The position numbers were made by a program, and so were the translations under genes. Positions 53,692 to 62,699 of a stretch of DNA of 64,000 nucleotides are shown in pieces. Under the pieces are notes generated by a model, which was not told the origin of the DNA, did no database searches, and saw only the letters and a program-made list of their open reading frames with translations. The number at the start of each line of letters is the position of its first letter. The first letter of the stretch is position 1. Source of the stretch: Endozoicomonas sp. NE40 (GTDB lineage: Bacteria > Pseudomonadota > Gammaproteobacteria > Pseudomonadales > Endozoicomonadaceae); assembly GCF_040549045.1 (NCBI RefSeq), contig NZ_JBEWTB010000002.1, positions 2,952,001-3,016,000 of the forward strand. Reading direction: 5' to 3'.

Positions 53692-56046
53692 ATGGTAGCA
53701 AGTAATAAAGAGACGCCACAGAAAAAGACCAAACGTTCTGGGCATAAGAAAAACCGTTCAACCAGCCAGCGTAAACCCTCTGATCGTTTTCGACGATGGG
53801 GCATGCTGCTGCTCAAACTGGGTATTTGCGGTTTTGCCGTATTTATGGCGTTTGTCGTATACCTTGATGCGGTGGTTGTTCAAAAATTTGAAGGAAAAAA
53901 GTGGGCAATTCCGGCTAAGGTTTACGCGCGCCCGGTTGAATTGTACGAGGGACGCCTTCTAAAACCGGACGAACTGCAGGCACAGTTGCGACGTCAGGGC
54001 TACCAGCCGGTCAATACAGTTCGTCGTCCGGGGACCTTTGCCCGGACGGGTGATGAGTTCATTATTTACAGCCGGGGGTTTCATTTCCCCGACGGTACAG
54101 AATCTTCCCGCTACGCCCATGTTCACTTTAACAGCAATAAGGTCGTCAGCCTGACCAACAGGCAACAGCAGCCGCTACCACTGCTGCGACTTGACCCACA
54201 ACCGGTTGGGGGAATTTACCCGGCCAGTTATGAAGATCGCCTTCTCATTCAGCTGGAGCAGGCTCCAAAATATCTTGTACCCGCCCTGATGGCGATTGAG
54301 GACAGGGACTTTTATGAACACTGGGGTATATCTCTGTCGTCTATTGCCCGGGCTCTGCTGGTCAATGTCCGGGCTGGAGGTGTTGTTCAGGGTGGCAGCA
54401 CACTGACGCAACAGCTGGTTAAGAACTTCTATCTGAGTAATGAACGTACCCTGACCCGAAAGGCTCAGGAAGCGATCATGTCTCTTCTGCTTGAGCTGCA
54501 TTACTCAAAAGATGAAATTCTGGAGACATATCTTAATGAAGTTTACCTGGGGCAGCAGGGGCGACGGGCAATACACGGCTTTGGTCTTGCCAGCCAATTT
54601 TATTTTGCCCAGCCGATTCAGGAGTTGAGCCTTGCCAGAACCGCTTTGCTGGTGGGTATCGTCAGGGGACCTTCGTTTTACGATCCAAGACGTTTTCCGG
54701 AGCGAGCCATGCAGCGCCGTAACCTGGTGCTGGATGTCATGGCAAGCGAAGGACTGGTTTCGAAGGCTGAGGCGGAACGCTCAAAGAAATTACCGCTGGG
54801 CATTGTCAGCCGTGAGCAGATGCGTACCAATGCCTTCCCCGCTTATCTTGATGTGGTGAAAGACCAGTTGCGGCAGGATTATGCCGAACGGGACCTGACT
54901 TCCGAAGGGTTGCGTATCTTCACCAACATGGACCCGATTATCCAGCGTCATGCCCAGAGCAGCCTGACCCGAACGGTTAATGCCATTAACAAGGAGAAGT
55001 TACAGGGAGCAATGGTCGTCACTTCGGCACAGACTGGCGATCTGCTGGCTGTCGTCGGTGATAAAAATCCCGGCTACGTTGGCTTTAACCGGGCTGTAGA
55101 CGCGCGTCGTCCAGTGGGTTCGATTCTGAAACCGGCTATTTATCTGACCGCTCTCGAACAACCTAATCGCTATACATTAACGACACCGGTAAAAGACCTT
55201 CCCATTAAGGTAAAAGATGGTCGGGGTGGTTTCTGGGAACCGGGTAATTATGATGGCGAGTCCCGTGGAGAAGTTCCATTGTATGAAGCTCTGGCAAGGT
55301 CTTTCAATCAGGCGGCTACACACACCGGGATGGAGGTAGGCGTACCGAATGTTTTAAAAACCATTCGTCGTCTTGGCGTTGAGCGGTCACTGCCCAATTA
55401 TCCCTCGGTGCTGCTTGGGGCTGCTTCCCTGACCCCTATGGATATTGCTGCCATGTATCAGACCTTTGCCAGCGGCGGTTTCCGGATGCCGTTAAGGGCG
55501 ATTGATGCGGTGGTTGATGCCAGTGGCAGACCGTTGCGACGGTACAGTCTTTCGGTTGAACGGGTGGTTGAACCGGCTCCTATGGAGCTGTTAAGACGAT
55601 CCATGGTGAGTGTGATGAGGGAAGGCACAGGGCGCAGGGCTTACTGGAGTATCAGTCAGGAGCTTGACCTGGCAGGTAAAAGTGGTACGACCAATGATTC
55701 CAGAGACAGCTGGTTTGCAGGTTTCTCGGGTAACCTGATGGCAGTTACCTGGCTGGGGAATGACGACAACAGCCCCACCGGACTCACGGGGAGCAATGGC
55801 GCCCTGCGGGTTTGGACTGACCTGATGCAGCGAACGCCCATCAGTGGTGTTCAGCCTCTGTCCAGTGATCGGCTTGAGTATGTCTGGGTGCAGCCACAAT
55901 CAAACCTGCGCAGTAGCCAGGATTGTGAGGGAGCCCAGTTGTTCCCTTATATTACCGGTTCAGCGCCTGTCGTAACGGACAGCTGTGGTGAATCCGCCCG
56001 GCAGGATGCTGGTTTCCTCGATACAATTAAATCCTGGTTCGACTAA
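53692..56046 (+). CDS. mrcB: Penicillin-binding protein 1B
   Basis: A 784-residue class A PBP with a basic cytoplasmic N-terminus (KKTKRSGHKKNRSTSQRK), one transmembrane helix (about 42-62), a UB2H-like region, a GT51 glycosyltransferase domain (AIEDRDFYEHWGIS with catalytic Glu, GGSTLTQQLVKNFYLSNERT) and a transpeptidase domain with SxxK (VGSILKPAI), SFN (RSFNQAATH) and KSGTTND. It polymerises and cross-links peptidoglycan. The UB2H region binds LpoB in E. coli. SxN being SFN and KSGT in place of KTG are normal for this family. ATG lacks a strong SD. Confidence 0.95.
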   Translation: MVASNKETPQKKTKRSGHKKNRSTSQRKPSDRFRRWGMLLLKLGICGFAVFMAFVVYLDAVVVQKFEGKKWAIPAKVYARPVELYEGRLLKPDELQAQLRRQGYQPVNTVRRPGTFARTGDEFIIYSRGFHFPDGTESSRYAHVHFNSNKVVSLTNRQQQPLPLLRLDPQPVGGIYPASYEDRLLIQLEQAPKYLVPALMAIEDRDFYEHWGISLSSIARALLVNVRAGGVVQGGSTLTQQLVKNFYLSNERTLTRKAQEAIMSLLLELHYSKDEILETYLNEVYLGQQGRRAIHGFGLASQFYFAQPIQELSLARTALLVGIVRGPSFYDPRRFPERAMQRRNLVLDVMASEGLVSKAEAERSKKLPLGIVSREQMRTNAFPAYLDVVKDQLRQDYAERDLTSEGLRIFTNMDPIIQRHAQSSLTRTVNAINKEKLQGAMVVTSAQTGDLLAVVGDKNPGYVGFNRAVDARRPVGSILKPAIYLTALEQPNRYTLTTPVKDLPIKVKDGRGGFWEPGNYDGESRGEVPLYEALARSFNQAATHTGMEVGVPNVLKTIRRLGVERSLPNYPSVLLGAASLTPMDIAAMYQTFASGGFRMPLRAIDAVVDASGRPLRRYSLSVERVVEPAPMELLRRSMVSVMREGTGRRAYWSISQELDLAGKSGTTNDSRDSWFAGFSGNLMAVTWLGNDDNSPTGLTGSNGALRVWTDLMQRTPISGVQPLSSDRLEYVWVQPQSNLRSSQDCEGAQLFPYITGSAPVVTDSCGESARQDAGFLDTIKSWFD

Positions 56047-56049
56047 CCC

Positions 56050-56457
56050 ATGAATAGTTGTTGTAAAGGTCTGTTTCAGACGTTAATGCGACCAGCCATC
56101 CTTGTTTTGTTTGCTGCGATTCTGGTTGGCTGTGGAGGCCGTGTTTCTTATTCACCATCAGAACCTGTTATGGTGGGTTCCCCTTACGCTGACCGTGAAG
56201 ATGCCGTGGGTGTTTTGCTTAATAACGCTTATCAGGCGATAGAGGCGGGTCTTCTGGAAGAAGCGGTCGGGTGGTTGTCGCGGGCTATGCGCATCAACCC
56301 GGTGGAACCCGCCATTTATTATCACATGGCAGAAATTCGTATAGAGCAGGGTGATCCGGATCAGGCACGACAGCTGCTTGGAAGAGCCCTGAGCCTTGGG
56401 CCGGATCAGCAAATGACCCATAAGCTGGAAGCCCTGCTAAGTTCCCTTAAGAGTTGA
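56050..56457 (+). CDS. TPR-type lipoprotein downstream of PBP1b
   Basis: A 135-residue protein with a lipoprotein signal (AILVLFAAILVGCGG; lipidated Cys about residue 28) and two tetratricopeptide-like helices (NNAYQAIEAGLLEEAVGWLSRAMRINPVEPAIYYHMAEIRIEQGDPDQARQ pattern, about 59-110). It starts three bases after mrcB, so it is co-translated with it. An accessory role for PBP1b, as lipoprotein activators have, is an inference from this linkage. Confidence 0.82.
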   Translation: MNSCCKGLFQTLMRPAILVLFAAILVGCGGRVSYSPSEPVMVGSPYADREDAVGVLLNNAYQAIEAGLLEEAVGWLSRAMRINPVEPAIYYHMAEIRIEQGDPDQARQLLGRALSLGPDQQMTHKLEALLSSLKS

Positions 56458-56461
56458 GAAT

Positions 56462-56773
56462 ATGAGTGTACAAATCATCCGGTTGCTGGAAGAAATGGAA
56501 GCGGAACTGAAAGTTCTTGGATGCTGGCAGGCTATGCCACCAACGGCGGAAGCCATGTCCAGTGAAGTCCCCTTTTGCATGGATACCATGGCATTCAGCC
56601 AGTGGCTGCAGTGGCTGTTTATTCCAAGGGTAAGAGCCATTGTTGAACAGGGTGGGGCTTTGCCAAAAGGTGCCAATATCAAGCCTTATGCCGAAGAGGC
56701 GTTAATGGTTGAAAAGGTGTCTTCAGAAAAGCTGTTAAATCTGGTTGAGCAGTTTGACTTGCTGATGAAATAG
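56462..56773 (+). CDS. YqcC-family protein
   Basis: A 103-residue protein matching YqcC (DUF446): LLEEMEAELKVLGCW, SEVPFCMDTMAFSQWLQWLFIPRVRAIVE and YAEEAL. It is a small helical cytoplasmic protein found near truC or mrcB-like genes in gammaproteobacteria. Its role is unknown. It lies four bases after the lipoprotein gene, in the mrcB operon. Confidence 0.88.
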   Translation: MSVQIIRLLEEMEAELKVLGCWQAMPPTAEAMSSEVPFCMDTMAFSQWLQWLFIPRVRAIVEQGGALPKGANIKPYAEEALMVEKVSSEKLLNLVEQFDLLMK

Positions 56774-56811
56774 ACAACGTTGATGTAAGTTGGGTCGAAT
56801 GGTAGACGCCC

Positions 56812-57903
56812 ATGCCCTTCAGAGTGACACCCGGCACTGGAGTTAGAATTTATACTGCTATGAGTTATGCGTCCCTCTCTCCTCGACAGGATATTTTTTA
56901 TCTGCACTTTTTGCGTTGCATTGCCGCAATCGCCGTGATTGCCATTCACGTCCTTGGGCCATATCGATCGATGTATGACGCAATTCCATACGACGCATGG
57001 TTCAGTGCCGTCGCTATCAACGCCTTGAGTCGATGGGCGGTGCCTGTGTTTATAATGATCAGCGGTGCTTTGCTGCTCACCAGCGCCATCGAAGAGCTCA
57101 AACCCTTTGATGCCCGCCACTACCTGACCCGGCGAATGGGCAAGGTGCTGATACCCTTTTTATCCTGGAGCCTGATCTATGCCGCCACTAGTGGAATGCT
57201 GGCCGGGGACCTGGACAAGGCAACAGAGGCTATCGTTGGGTTTCCCTCGCAGCCTGTCTGGTATCACCTGTGGTTTTTCTATGACTTTATTCCATTGTAT
57301 TTTGTCATTCCATTGCTGGCACCAGTGCTGCGGCTGATGAACAGGGAGCAGGTGAAGATTGTGCTTGCTGCGTGGTTCACCCTGACACTAATGCATTTTT
57401 TGAAGGTACCCACCTGTCTGCGTCAATCGTTGGTACTCTACTCCGGCTATCTTGTGCTGGGCTGGTATCTGCATAACCGGAATAATCGACCGCAACTGAA
57501 ACTGTGGTTGGTGGCCGGGGCAGGATCTGCATTGCTGAACCTGTTGGGCAGTGCCTATGCTTCCAAGCTCACAGGCGGCTATTCATCGCTGTTTATGGGA
57601 TATAAATCCCTTAATACCGTACTTATTGCCGGGATGCTGTTTGTGCTGGCTCAGGTCTGTGCCGACCGAATCGGCACTCGCCTCAAGCGTGTTCTGGTGT
57701 CGCTCTCTACCTGCAGTTTGGGGGTCTACCTGCTGCATCCATTGCTGCTGATCCCTGTACGCGCCACCATTAAGCAACAATACGATGCCTTTGGCCATCC
57801 GGCTTTGACGATTCCGTTGATTGTCCTTGTCACTCTCCTGCTGGCGTGGGGCCTGGCGGCTCTTCTGGCACGAGTGCCGGTTGTCCGCCATCTGGTACCC
57901 TGA
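56812..57903 (+). CDS. Acyltransferase-3 family membrane protein (WecH/OafA-like)
   Basis: A protein of 363 residues with about ten transmembrane helices and the acyltransferase-3 opening YLHFLRCIAAIAVIAIHVLGP, in which the catalytic His follows the first helix, then FSAVAINALSRWAVPVFIMISGALLL and WYHLWFFYDFIPLYFVIPLL. These enzymes add acetyl or other acyl groups to surface glycans. An in-frame ATG at 56860 fits the usual N-terminus better than 56812; neither has a strong SD. It follows the mrcB operon on the same strand. Confidence 0.85.
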   Translation: MPFRVTPGTGVRIYTAMSYASLSPRQDIFYLHFLRCIAAIAVIAIHVLGPYRSMYDAIPYDAWFSAVAINALSRWAVPVFIMISGALLLTSAIEELKPFDARHYLTRRMGKVLIPFLSWSLIYAATSGMLAGDLDKATEAIVGFPSQPVWYHLWFFYDFIPLYFVIPLLAPVLRLMNREQVKIVLAAWFTLTLMHFLKVPTCLRQSLVLYSGYLVLGWYLHNRNNRPQLKLWLVAGAGSALLNLLGSAYASKLTGGYSSLFMGYKSLNTVLIAGMLFVLAQVCADRIGTRLKRVLVSLSTCSLGVYLLHPLLLIPVRATIKQQYDAFGHPALTIPLIVLVTLLLAWGLAALLARVPVVRHLVP

Positions 57904-58033
57904 CCCCGGCGTTTTCATTCTGACCTCACCAATTGCGATTACTGGACTGTCCCGCTGTCCGGCGGGGTCTGGTGCAACGCTATGCTCGAGGCGAACTGCG
58001 AATAAACAGCTGAGGTTTGAAGGTTGAGTGAGT

Positions 58034-58459
58034 TTAATAACTCAGATTATATTTTTTGAAGAGAAAACTCACGCACCAGATCGGCCCGACGAGCAGAAAT
58101 TTCAAATCCTCAAAAAACGACGGTTTCTTTCCTTCAATGTTGTGTCCGACAAACTGAAAAATCCATGCCACGACGAAAATAACGACACTGGTCACCAGCA
58201 GGTAACTTCCCAGTGCGGTTGCAACAGACGTCATCAGGGCATAAATCACCATCATCACCAGTGACAGTTTCATGGACAGTGGAAAATAAAACAGCAGTGA
58301 AACCGCCATCGTTCCCCAGGTAAGCAATGGGCTTACCGTCCACAGCAGTCCGATAATGCTGAACAGGATGGAAGGAACACAGATCCAGTGGATCAGTTTG
58401 TTGGTTGGGTTCTGGTGGCTTTCGCTGTAGGCGTCGAACCACTCATCGGCAGTTTTCAT
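58034..58459 (-). CDS. DUF962/Mpo1-like membrane protein
   Basis: A 141-residue protein with four membrane helices and the DUF962 pattern: WFDAYSESHQNPTNKLIHWICVPSILFS, ending with IFQFVGHNIEGKKPSFFEDLKFLLVGPIW. The conserved histidines (HQN, IHW, GHNIEGK) match yeast Mpo1, an iron-dependent dioxygenase of 2-hydroxy fatty acids, so an equivalent lipid-oxidising role is possible. ATG 58459 has GGGAG upstream. Confidence 0.87.
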   Translation of the reverse strand: MKTADEWFDAYSESHQNPTNKLIHWICVPSILFSIIGLLWTVSPLLTWGTMAVSLLFYFPLSMKLSLVMMVIYALMTSVATALGSYLLVTSVVIFVVAWIFQFVGHNIEGKKPSFFEDLKFLLVGPIWCVSFLFKKYNLSY

Positions 58460-58604
58460 GGCTGGGCTCCCGAATTGTAATTATTATCTCTGGGTGCGTT
58501 CACTCTACCAATGGGCTTTTCAACCTGGCAAGTTTCTCAAGACTGATCTGAGAACTATTTTTGCCTGAGTGCTGTGTTTACCTGAGAGTTTTTTTACCTT
58601 AGCG

Positions 58605-59078
58605 CTACTTGCAGTGCTGCTTCATCATGCCCATCAGTCTTTGCTTTTCCTGCTCCTTCCCGGCATCGTCGAGAATTTCTTCCCGACCATCTTCATGGGT
58701 AAGCCGAATCCGTCCCTTGGCCTGCAGTGCGTTAAGGTTGCCCTTAAGCTTGTTACAGAAGGCAATGGTTTCAGGAGCCGAAGGACCTGGAAGGGAGGCT
58801 GGTTGCCCGGAAGTTTCTTTGGGAACCTCAGCGGTTGAGTCGCTTGATGGCTCGCTTAATGAATCGTCTGGCAAATGTTCATGCATGTTTTCAGAGCCAT
58901 CAGGAGAAACAACAAAGTCTGTATCCATCCCGTCCGGACCCGGCCGGTCAGAGTAATGTGTCACGCCTTTGTCGTCTTTCCAGATAAACACTTTTTCAGC
59001 GTGAACGGTTTCAACATTTACTGCGCCGGAAAAAGCCAGAGGCAGCAGGAGCAAAAAGGTTTTTATCAGTCCGTTCAT
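58605..59078 (-). CDS. DUF4124-domain exported protein
   Basis: A 157-residue protein from ATG 59078, which opens the signal peptide (MNGLIKTFLLLLPLAFSGA); the frame extends upstream to 59123. The N-terminal mature part is a DUF4124 domain (VFIWKDDKGVTHYSDRPGPDG), followed by a long Pro/Ser/Glu-rich linker and a C-terminal segment rich in Lys/Glu with two Cys. DUF4124 proteins are periplasmic with unknown function. Confidence 0.8.
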   Translation of the reverse strand: MNGLIKTFLLLLPLAFSGAVNVETVHAEKVFIWKDDKGVTHYSDRPGPDGMDTDFVVSPDGSENMHEHLPDDSLSEPSSDSTAEVPKETSGQPASLPGPSAPETIAFCNKLKGNLNALQAKGRIRLTHEDGREEILDDAGKEQEKQRLMGMMKQHCK

Positions 59079-59123
59079 CTCAGGGTCCCTGTTTCGTGTC
59101 TCTTTATTATTAAATGTAAGCAA

Positions 59124-59510
59124 TTTCCGTAATTCTGCTTCGCTGAACTATTGACTCAAATGAACAGACGGTAAAGAATGGCAGCAACTGGAACTATATA
59201 ACCAATTGTTTCAGCTGATTATGCGACCATCAGGAACATCAACAGTGGAACTGGTGATAGCATTCCTTGGAGCCAGACAGCCATACCTTGCCGGGTCAGC
59301 TGCCAGCGCTCCACTGCCCCTATCCGCACAGGAATGTTGAGGTCTTGTTAAGCAGAGGCCTGAAGTCCCAGCTGTCGTAAGTGACTGTTGTAGCTGTTAC
59401 AACCAATAAAAATCTTCGGTAAAAAAGGTCTGCACCCGTCTGGTGACAAAGATCAGGTGACAAGGACCGGCCGAACTCATTTCTAATAATTAAGCCGAGG
59501 AGAAGCACAC
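59124..59510. other. Intergenic region upstream of ilvI with no visible gene
   Basis: This stretch holds the SD GAGGAGAAG of ilvI at its end and no ORF with coding character on either strand. I looked for a Leu/Val/Ile-rich leader peptide and an attenuator and saw no convincing case. Lrp sites, expected for ilvIH in E. coli, are too degenerate to call by eye. Confidence 0.5.
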
Positions 59511-61238
59511 GTGGAGCTTTTATCCGGTGCGGACATGGTGGTTCGCTCGCTGGCTGACGAAGGGGTCAAGCATATTTACGGGTATCCGGGGGGCGCGCTT
59601 CTACACGTCTATGATGCCATTTTCCGACAGAAAGAAGTCTCACATATCCTTGTACGTCATGAGCAGGCAGCTGCTCACATGGCCGATGGTTATGCCAGGG
59701 CGACAGGGAAGCCGGGGGTTGCACTGGTCACATCAGGACCTGGTGCCACTAACACCATTACCGGCATCGCCACCGCCTATATGGACTCCATTCCAATGGT
59801 GATTATTTCCGGACAGGTGCCTTCAGCGGCTATCGGTTCGGATATGTTCCAGGAAGTGGATATGGTGGGTATTTCCCGTCCGATCGTTAAGCACAGCTTT
59901 CTGGTAAAACGGGCCGAAGATATTCCGGAAATCATCAAAAAGGCTTTTTATCTTGCACAGACCGGCCGCCCCGGGCCGGTGGTGGTGGATATTCCGAAAG
60001 ACATTACCGACCCGAACCTGAAGTTTGAATACCAGTACCCTGAAACCATAAAACTTCGCTCTTATACACCGCCCAGCAAAGGCCATAACGGTCAGATTCG
60101 TAAAGCTGTTGACCTGCTGATGCAGGCAAGACGTCCCATCATTTATGCGGGTGGTGGCGTTATTATGGGCAATGCCTCCACCCAGCTTACCCAGCTGGCG
60201 AAAGACCTGAATGTTCCAGTGACCAATACGCTCAACGGTCTTGGTGGTTTTCCCGGGTCAGACTGTCAGTTTGTCGGCATGCTGGGAATGCACGGTAGTT
60301 ATTGTGCCAACATGGCGATGCATCATGCCGACATTATTCTGGCGGTGGGCGCCCGTTTTGATGATCGGGTGACGAACAACACGGCAAAATTCTGTCCGGA
60401 CGCAAAGATTATTCATATTGATATTGATCCGGCGAGTATCTCCAAAACCATTACAGCGGATGTCCCCATTGTTGGTCCGGTGGGTGCAGTGCTGGACGGT
60501 TTCCTGCGTCATATCACCGATTATTCCGGTTCAAGGGATCAGGAAGCCATTGACGCCTGGTGGCGCCAGATCGATGAATGGCGTGACAGTCGTGGCGGTC
60601 TGTTCCCTTACGATAAAGGCGACGGGACCATTCTGAAGCCCCAGCAGGTCATTGAAGCCCTGTATGAAGTGACAGGTGGGGATGCCTTTGTCACGTCCGA
60701 TGTGGGCCAGCACCAGATGTTTGCGGCTCAGTATTATCGTTTTGACAAGCCCAACCGCTGGATCAACTCGGGTGGCCTCGGCACCATGGGTTTTGGTTTG
60801 CCCGCAGCCATGGGCGTTAAGCTGACTCACCCTGATGCCACCGTTGCCTGTGTGACCGGTGAAGGCAGTATCCAGATGAATATTCAGGAACTGTCGACCT
60901 GTCTCCAGTATGACCTTGGTGTGAAAATCATCAACGTTAACAACCAGGCTTTGGGTATGGTACGACAGTGGCAGGATATGATGTACGACAGCCGTTACTC
61001 CCATTCCTACATGGAGTCCCTGCCCAGCTTTGTGAAACTGGCAGAATCCTACGGCCATGTTGGTATTCAGGTCACTACGCCGTCAGACCTGCGTCCGGCG
61101 ATGGAAGAGGCGTTCTCGCTGAAAGATCGCCTGGTGTTTATGGATATCCGGGTGGATGCCAATGAGCATGTTTATCCCATGCAGATCAAGGATGGTTCCA
61201 TGCGTGATCTGTGGCTCAGTAAAACGGAGAGAACCTGA
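59511..61238 (+). CDS. ilvI: Acetolactate synthase III, large subunit
   Basis: A 575-residue thiamine-diphosphate enzyme that condenses pyruvate with pyruvate or 2-oxobutyrate, the first common step of branched-chain amino acid synthesis. GTG start with GAGGAG upstream. Signatures: GYPGGALLHVYDA, the catalytic Glu in VRHEQAAAHMADGYARATG, the FAD-binding middle domain (GMHGSYCANMAMHHADIILAVGARFDDRV) and the TPP motif GEGSIQMNIQELSTCLQYDLGVKIINVNN. It overlaps ilvH by one base. ilvI is chosen over ilvB/G because of the coupled ilvH. Confidence 0.95.
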   Translation: MELLSGADMVVRSLADEGVKHIYGYPGGALLHVYDAIFRQKEVSHILVRHEQAAAHMADGYARATGKPGVALVTSGPGATNTITGIATAYMDSIPMVIISGQVPSAAIGSDMFQEVDMVGISRPIVKHSFLVKRAEDIPEIIKKAFYLAQTGRPGPVVVDIPKDITDPNLKFEYQYPETIKLRSYTPPSKGHNGQIRKAVDLLMQARRPIIYAGGGVIMGNASTQLTQLAKDLNVPVTNTLNGLGGFPGSDCQFVGMLGMHGSYCANMAMHHADIILAVGARFDDRVTNNTAKFCPDAKIIHIDIDPASISKTITADVPIVGPVGAVLDGFLRHITDYSGSRDQEAIDAWWRQIDEWRDSRGGLFPYDKGDGTILKPQQVIEALYEVTGGDAFVTSDVGQHQMFAAQYYRFDKPNRWINSGGLGTMGFGLPAAMGVKLTHPDATVACVTGEGSIQMNIQELSTCLQYDLGVKIINVNNQALGMVRQWQDMMYDSRYSHSYMESLPSFVKLAESYGHVGIQVTTPSDLRPAMEEAFSLKDRLVFMDIRVDANEHVYPMQIKDGSMRDLWLSKTERT

Positions 61239-61729
61239 TGCGGCGAATTATCTCTGTACTGGTTGAAAACGAGCCGGGGGCTCTGTCACGTATTGTCGGC
61301 CTGTTTTCCCAGCGAAACTACAACATTGAAACGTTAACTGTGGCTCCCACGGAAGACAGCACCCTGTCCCGCCTGACAGTCACAACCCGTGGTAATCCAC
61401 AGGTGGTTGAACAGATTACCAAACAGCTGAACAAGCTGATTGATGTGGTAAAACTGGTGGATCTGACGGAAGGTTCCCACGTTGAGAGGGAGCTGATGCT
61501 GGTGAAGGTAAGGGCCAGTGGGCCTTTGCGTGCCGAGGTGAAGCGCACGGTGGATATTTTCCGTGGGCATATCGTTGATGTCACCAGCTCGGTCTACACC
61601 ATTCAGTTGGTAGGTACACAGGAGAAGCTGGATGCGTTTATCGAAGCGGTGGGTCACGCCCAAGTGCTGGAAGTCGTGCGCAGTGGCATAACGGGCATTG
61701 CCCGGGGGGAAAAAGTGCTGACGCTCTGA
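61238..61729 (+). CDS. ilvH: Acetolactate synthase III, small regulatory subunit
   Basis: A 163-residue regulatory subunit with an N-terminal ACT domain (ISVLVENEPGALSRIVGLFSQRNYNIETLTVAPTED, residues 4-40) that binds valine for feedback inhibition and a C-terminal domain (ELMLVKVRA, VDIFRGHIVDVTSSVYTIQLVG, RSGITGIARGEKVL). Its ATG overlaps the ilvI TGA stop, so expression is coupled. Length is normal. Confidence 0.96.
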   Translation: MRRIISVLVENEPGALSRIVGLFSQRNYNIETLTVAPTEDSTLSRLTVTTRGNPQVVEQITKQLNKLIDVVKLVDLTEGSHVERELMLVKVRASGPLRAEVKRTVDIFRGHIVDVTSSVYTIQLVGTQEKLDAFIEAVGHAQVLEVVRSGITGIARGEKVLTL

Positions 61730-61750
61730 TGCATCAGACCCTGATAGTCC

Positions 61751-61789
61751 CATGCGCTTTTCATTATCTGAGGTGATGAAAAGTGCATG
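61751..61789. terminator. Hairpin between ilvH and alaE
   Basis: CATGCGCTTTTCAT pairs with ATGAAAAGTGCATG (one G-T or mismatch position) around 11 bases, between the converging ilvH and alaE genes. No U tract follows on the plus strand. Confidence 0.5.
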
Positions 61790-61810
61790 GTTATGCTACC
61801 AGACAGGCTT

Positions 61811-62251
61811 TTATACAGCAGCAGGTGTCATGGTTGTTGCCGGAATGAGCTTGCTGCGAACAAAACTCAGCCAGCGCCCATAGGGAGCCCCCAGAACGAC
61901 CAGAGCTACCGTCTGACTGATGGAGGCTGTGATAATCCCGTTTACATCCATACCAACGATTACAAGAATTCCAATATAGGGGGGGAGCTGGAACGTCAGG
62001 TAAGCGATAATATCTCCCAGTGTCGCTTTAATGACGGACTGTCGATCGCCACATAGCTTGCGGATAATAAAATCACGATACATCCCGTAAAGCCTGCCCA
62101 GGCTGATATTTAATGGCTGACACATTAAGCGGGAGATAATCGACTGCCTCAAAGTCATTCCAACAATCGCTATCTCAATAAACATGCCGGTGACAACGGT
62201 AAATGAAATTAATGCCAGAGTATCTGCCAACCATTGACGACCTGGTTTCAT
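61811..62251 (-). CDS. alaE: L-alanine exporter AlaE
   Basis: A 146-residue inner-membrane protein with four helices. It follows the AlaE/YgaW pattern closely: WLADTLALISFTVVTGMFIEI, GMTLRQSIISRLMCQPLNI, GRLYGMYRDFIIR, DIIAYLTFQLPPYIGILVIVG. AlaE exports alanine and limits its toxic build-up in E. coli. It lies opposite ilvIH, so it fits an amino-acid-metabolism neighbourhood, but I see no shared regulation. Confidence 0.88.
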   Translation of the reverse strand: MKPGRQWLADTLALISFTVVTGMFIEIAIVGMTLRQSIISRLMCQPLNISLGRLYGMYRDFIIRKLCGDRQSVIKATLGDIIAYLTFQLPPYIGILVIVGMDVNGIITASISQTVALVVLGAPYGRWLSFVRSKLIPATTMTPAAV

Positions 62252-62651
62252 AGCAGTAAACCTTCAAATAAAAAATCGAGTGACAGGAAAACACCGGGTA
62301 AAGGTATCTTTCCACTAAAAACAACAGTTGTTTTTTGAAGCACATTTTTTCAGGCACGACAAAACCTTTGCAGACTCCAATCGTTGCAAAACGAATTGTT
62401 TTGAAAAATGTGAAAAGCTTAATTAGCCCGTGAAGAGATATTCGTAATAAACAGACAGGCACCGGCCGCCAAACAAGCCAAGCATTGCTCGCAGGCTGCT
62501 TAAGGAAAGCTGTTGGTAAATGTCAGTTTTCATTGTTGAGAATGGGGCAAACGTTAAATGAAATTCAGGGTTGATTTTAAACTATTCTGATGACTGGTTA
62601 AATTAAGCGCTATTGGAATAAATTGACAGACATCAAATGTTGACCAGATAA
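62252..62651. other. Intergenic region between alaE and pepQ with no visible gene
   Basis: About 400 bases of AT-rich sequence with stops in all frames. One minus-strand frame overlaps the alaE start but has no coding character. I see no repeat, tRNA or obvious riboswitch. It probably holds the alaE promoter. Confidence 0.5.
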
Positions 62652-62679
62652 ACTCTGGCTGGCCTGAGCCTGCCAGAGT
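62652..62679 (-). terminator. Hairpin downstream of pepQ
   Basis: On the minus strand ACTCTGGC pairs with GCCAGAGT and is followed by TTTAT, 20 bases after the pepQ stop. It is a plausible intrinsic terminator for pepQ. Confidence 0.6.
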
Positions 62680-62699
62680 CTTATTTCCGGAAGGGTATT

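Noticed and set aside
59079..59510. Leader peptide and attenuator for ilvIH
   Set aside because: No short frame rich in Ile/Val/Leu codons followed by a terminator was found.
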